A stretch of DNA of 6,516 nt from Melioribacteraceae bacterium (GTDB lineage Bacteria > Bacteroidota > Ignavibacteria > Ignavibacteriales > Melioribacteraceae): the NCBI GenBank assembly GCA_027036655.1, contig JALWEC010000506.1:1-6516 (forward strand). Direction: 5' to 3'. Shown here piece by piece: positions 5,479 through 6,516 of this stretch (position 1 is the first letter of the stretch; each line of letters starts with the position of its first letter). The position numbers were made by a program, and so were the translations under genes. The notes under the pieces were generated by a model that saw only the letters and a program-made list of their open reading frames with translations, was not told the DNA's origin and searched no databases.

Positions 5479-6516
5479 CTATTTTGCAAAAGCTATTTTC
5501 CTTACTTCCCTGATTACGGTAACTTTTATCTGTCCGGGATATTCAAGGTCTTGCTGAATCCTCTGCGCTATGTCGTATGCAAGCTGATCCGAATAATCAT
5601 CGTCTATTTTATCAGGCTCAACCACAACGCGAATTTCGCGTCCCGCTTGAATAGCGTAAGTTTTAGCCACTCCGTCAAACGAGTTTGCAATACTTTCAAG
5701 ATTTTCCAAACGCTTAACATAGCTTTCGAGAGATTCACGTCTGGCGCCCGGACGCGCTCCGCTTATTGCGTCAGCCGCCTGTACAAGAGGCGCATAAGGA
5801 CTTGTCATTTCAATATCGTCATGATGGCTTCCAACGGCGTTCACGACAATCGGATGCTCTTTGTACTTCTTCGTCATTTCATATCCGAGAAGCGCGTGCG
5901 GGCCTTCGATACTCTTATCAAGCGTTTTACCGATGTCGTGTAGCAGCCCCGCGCGTTTCGCCATCTTTACGTCAAGTCCTAATTCCGCAGCCATAAAACC
6001 TGTGATGTATGCGACTTCAATACTGTGCTGGAGAAGATTTTGTCCGTAGCTCGAACGATATTTCATCTTCCCGATGTGGCGAACAAGTTCCGGATGAACT
6101 CCGTGCAAGCCAAGCTGAATAATTGTGTTTTCCCCTTCCTTGTAAATTTCATCTTCAAGTTCTTCGCGAACTTTATCAACCACTTCTTCAATTCTGGCAG
6201 GATGAATGCGTCCGTCGGAGATTAATCTCTCAAGGGCGATTCGTGCAATTTCCCTTCTGTATTGATCAAAGCCCGATAAAATAACGGCTTCAGGGGTATC
6301 GTCAACGATAACGTCGATTCCGGTTGCCGCTTCAAACGCGCGTATGTTTCTTCCTTCGCGCCCGATTATTCGTCCCTTCATCTCGTCGCTCTGAATCTGA
6401 ACAACGGAGACCGTAGTTTCAACGGAATGATCCACAGCGGTTTTCTGAATTGCGTTAATCACAATTTTCTGAGCTTCCTTCTTCGCGTCGGCTTTCGCTT
6501 GATCTCTTATGTCCCG
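5479..6516 (-). CDS. rny: Ribonuclease Y, N-terminus cut off by window edge
   Basis: RNase Y is a membrane-anchored endoribonuclease that starts mRNA decay. The frame is open to the right edge, giving 345 residues; about 170 residues (the membrane anchor and most of the coiled coil) would lie outside, judging from the usual length of about 520. Numbering from the window edge, residues 1-18 (Arg-Asp-Ile-Arg-Asp-Gln..., rich in Ala/Lys/Glu) are the end of the coiled coil. The KH RNA-binding domain follows at about 36-105 with [12 protein letters not shown] (48-59). The HD phosphohydrolase domain comes next: QHSIEV (163-168), LLHDIGK (191-197), GSHHDD (229-234) and [16 protein letters not shown] (247-262). 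The C-terminus ends in [14 protein letters not shown], typical of the family. A GTG at 6462 is only an internal Val codon. It is followed with no gap by coaE. Confidence 0.96.
   Translation of the reverse strand, partial: RDIRDQAKADAKKEAQKIVINAIQKTAVDHSVETTVSVVQIQSDEMKGRIIGREGRNIRAFEAATGIDVIVDDTPEAVILSGFDQYRREIARIALERLISDGRIHPARIEEVVDKVREELEDEIYKEGENTIIQLGLHGVHPELVRHIGKMKYRSSYGQNLLQHSIEVAYITGFMAAELGLDVKMAKRAGLLHDIGKTLDKSIEGPHALLGYEMTKKYKEHPIVVNAVGSHHDDIEMTSPYAPLVQAADAISGARPGARRESLESYVKRLENLESIANSFDGVAKTYAIQAGREIRVVVEPDKIDDDYSDQLAYDIAQRIQQDLEYPGQIKVTVIREVRKIAFAK

Noticed and set aside
5551..5943. 130-codon plus-strand open frame opposite rny
   Set aside because: It is antisense to the KH/HD region of RNase Y, Arg/Cys-rich and without motifs; a shadow of codon bias on the real strand.
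6460..6462. GTG at 6462 as the start of RNase Y
   Set aside because: The frame stays open upstream to the window edge with Ala/Lys/Glu-rich coiled-coil sequence typical of RNase Y, so this is an internal Val codon.

Overview
The window is a stretch of AT-leaning bacterial chromosome in which every gene I can support lies on the minus strand, so transcription runs from the right edge to the left. The content is housekeeping and cell-envelope. The organism is probably a member of the Bacteroidota/Chlorobiota/Ignavibacteria (FCB) group. The reasons are a surface lipoprotein starting Cys-Ala-Lys-Gln-Val-Pro-Pro-Ser-Gly-Gly followed by Ig-like domains, the short monofunctional proline dehydrogenase, and dispersed repeats built on a 'GTCATTCTGAATG...GAAGAATCT' tag that I recall from such genomes. 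This placement is an inference; no rRNA or other marker is present.

Layout in transcription order. (1) 6516-5479: RNase Y, with its N-terminal membrane anchor and coiled coil cut off by the window edge. (2) 5478-4879: coaE (dephospho-CoA kinase), whose ATG directly abuts the rny stop codon. (3) 4878-4533: a 346-bp non-coding gap with a weak terminator-like hairpin at the coaE end, one copy (B) of a MITE-like repeat, and an AT-rich leader with a good ribosome binding site. (4) 4532-3633: proline dehydrogenase, GTG start. (5) 3632-3414: a 219-bp gap mostly filled by a second copy (A) of the same repeat. (6) 3413-2391 tsaD, 2391-1348 mltG and 1351-1 an Ig-like lipoprotein (C-terminus cut off), chained by start/stop overlaps (TGATG and ATGA), so almost certainly one translationally coupled operon.

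Functionally, rny/coaE (mRNA turnover, last step of CoA synthesis) and tsaD/mltG/lipoprotein (tRNA t6A modification, termination of peptidoglycan strands, outer surface) are two tight clusters. Proline dehydrogenase is a separate catabolic unit between them, flanked by two same-orientation copies of the repeat. Several apparent gene starts need correction: tsaD starts at 3413, not at the GTG at 3452 inside repeat A; mltG starts at the ATG at 2391; rny has no real start in the window.

I found no CRISPR array, transposase, RNA gene, defence system or clearly new system. The most interesting non-gene structure is the repeat pair: nested inverted repeats, conserved ends and a swapped middle hairpin.
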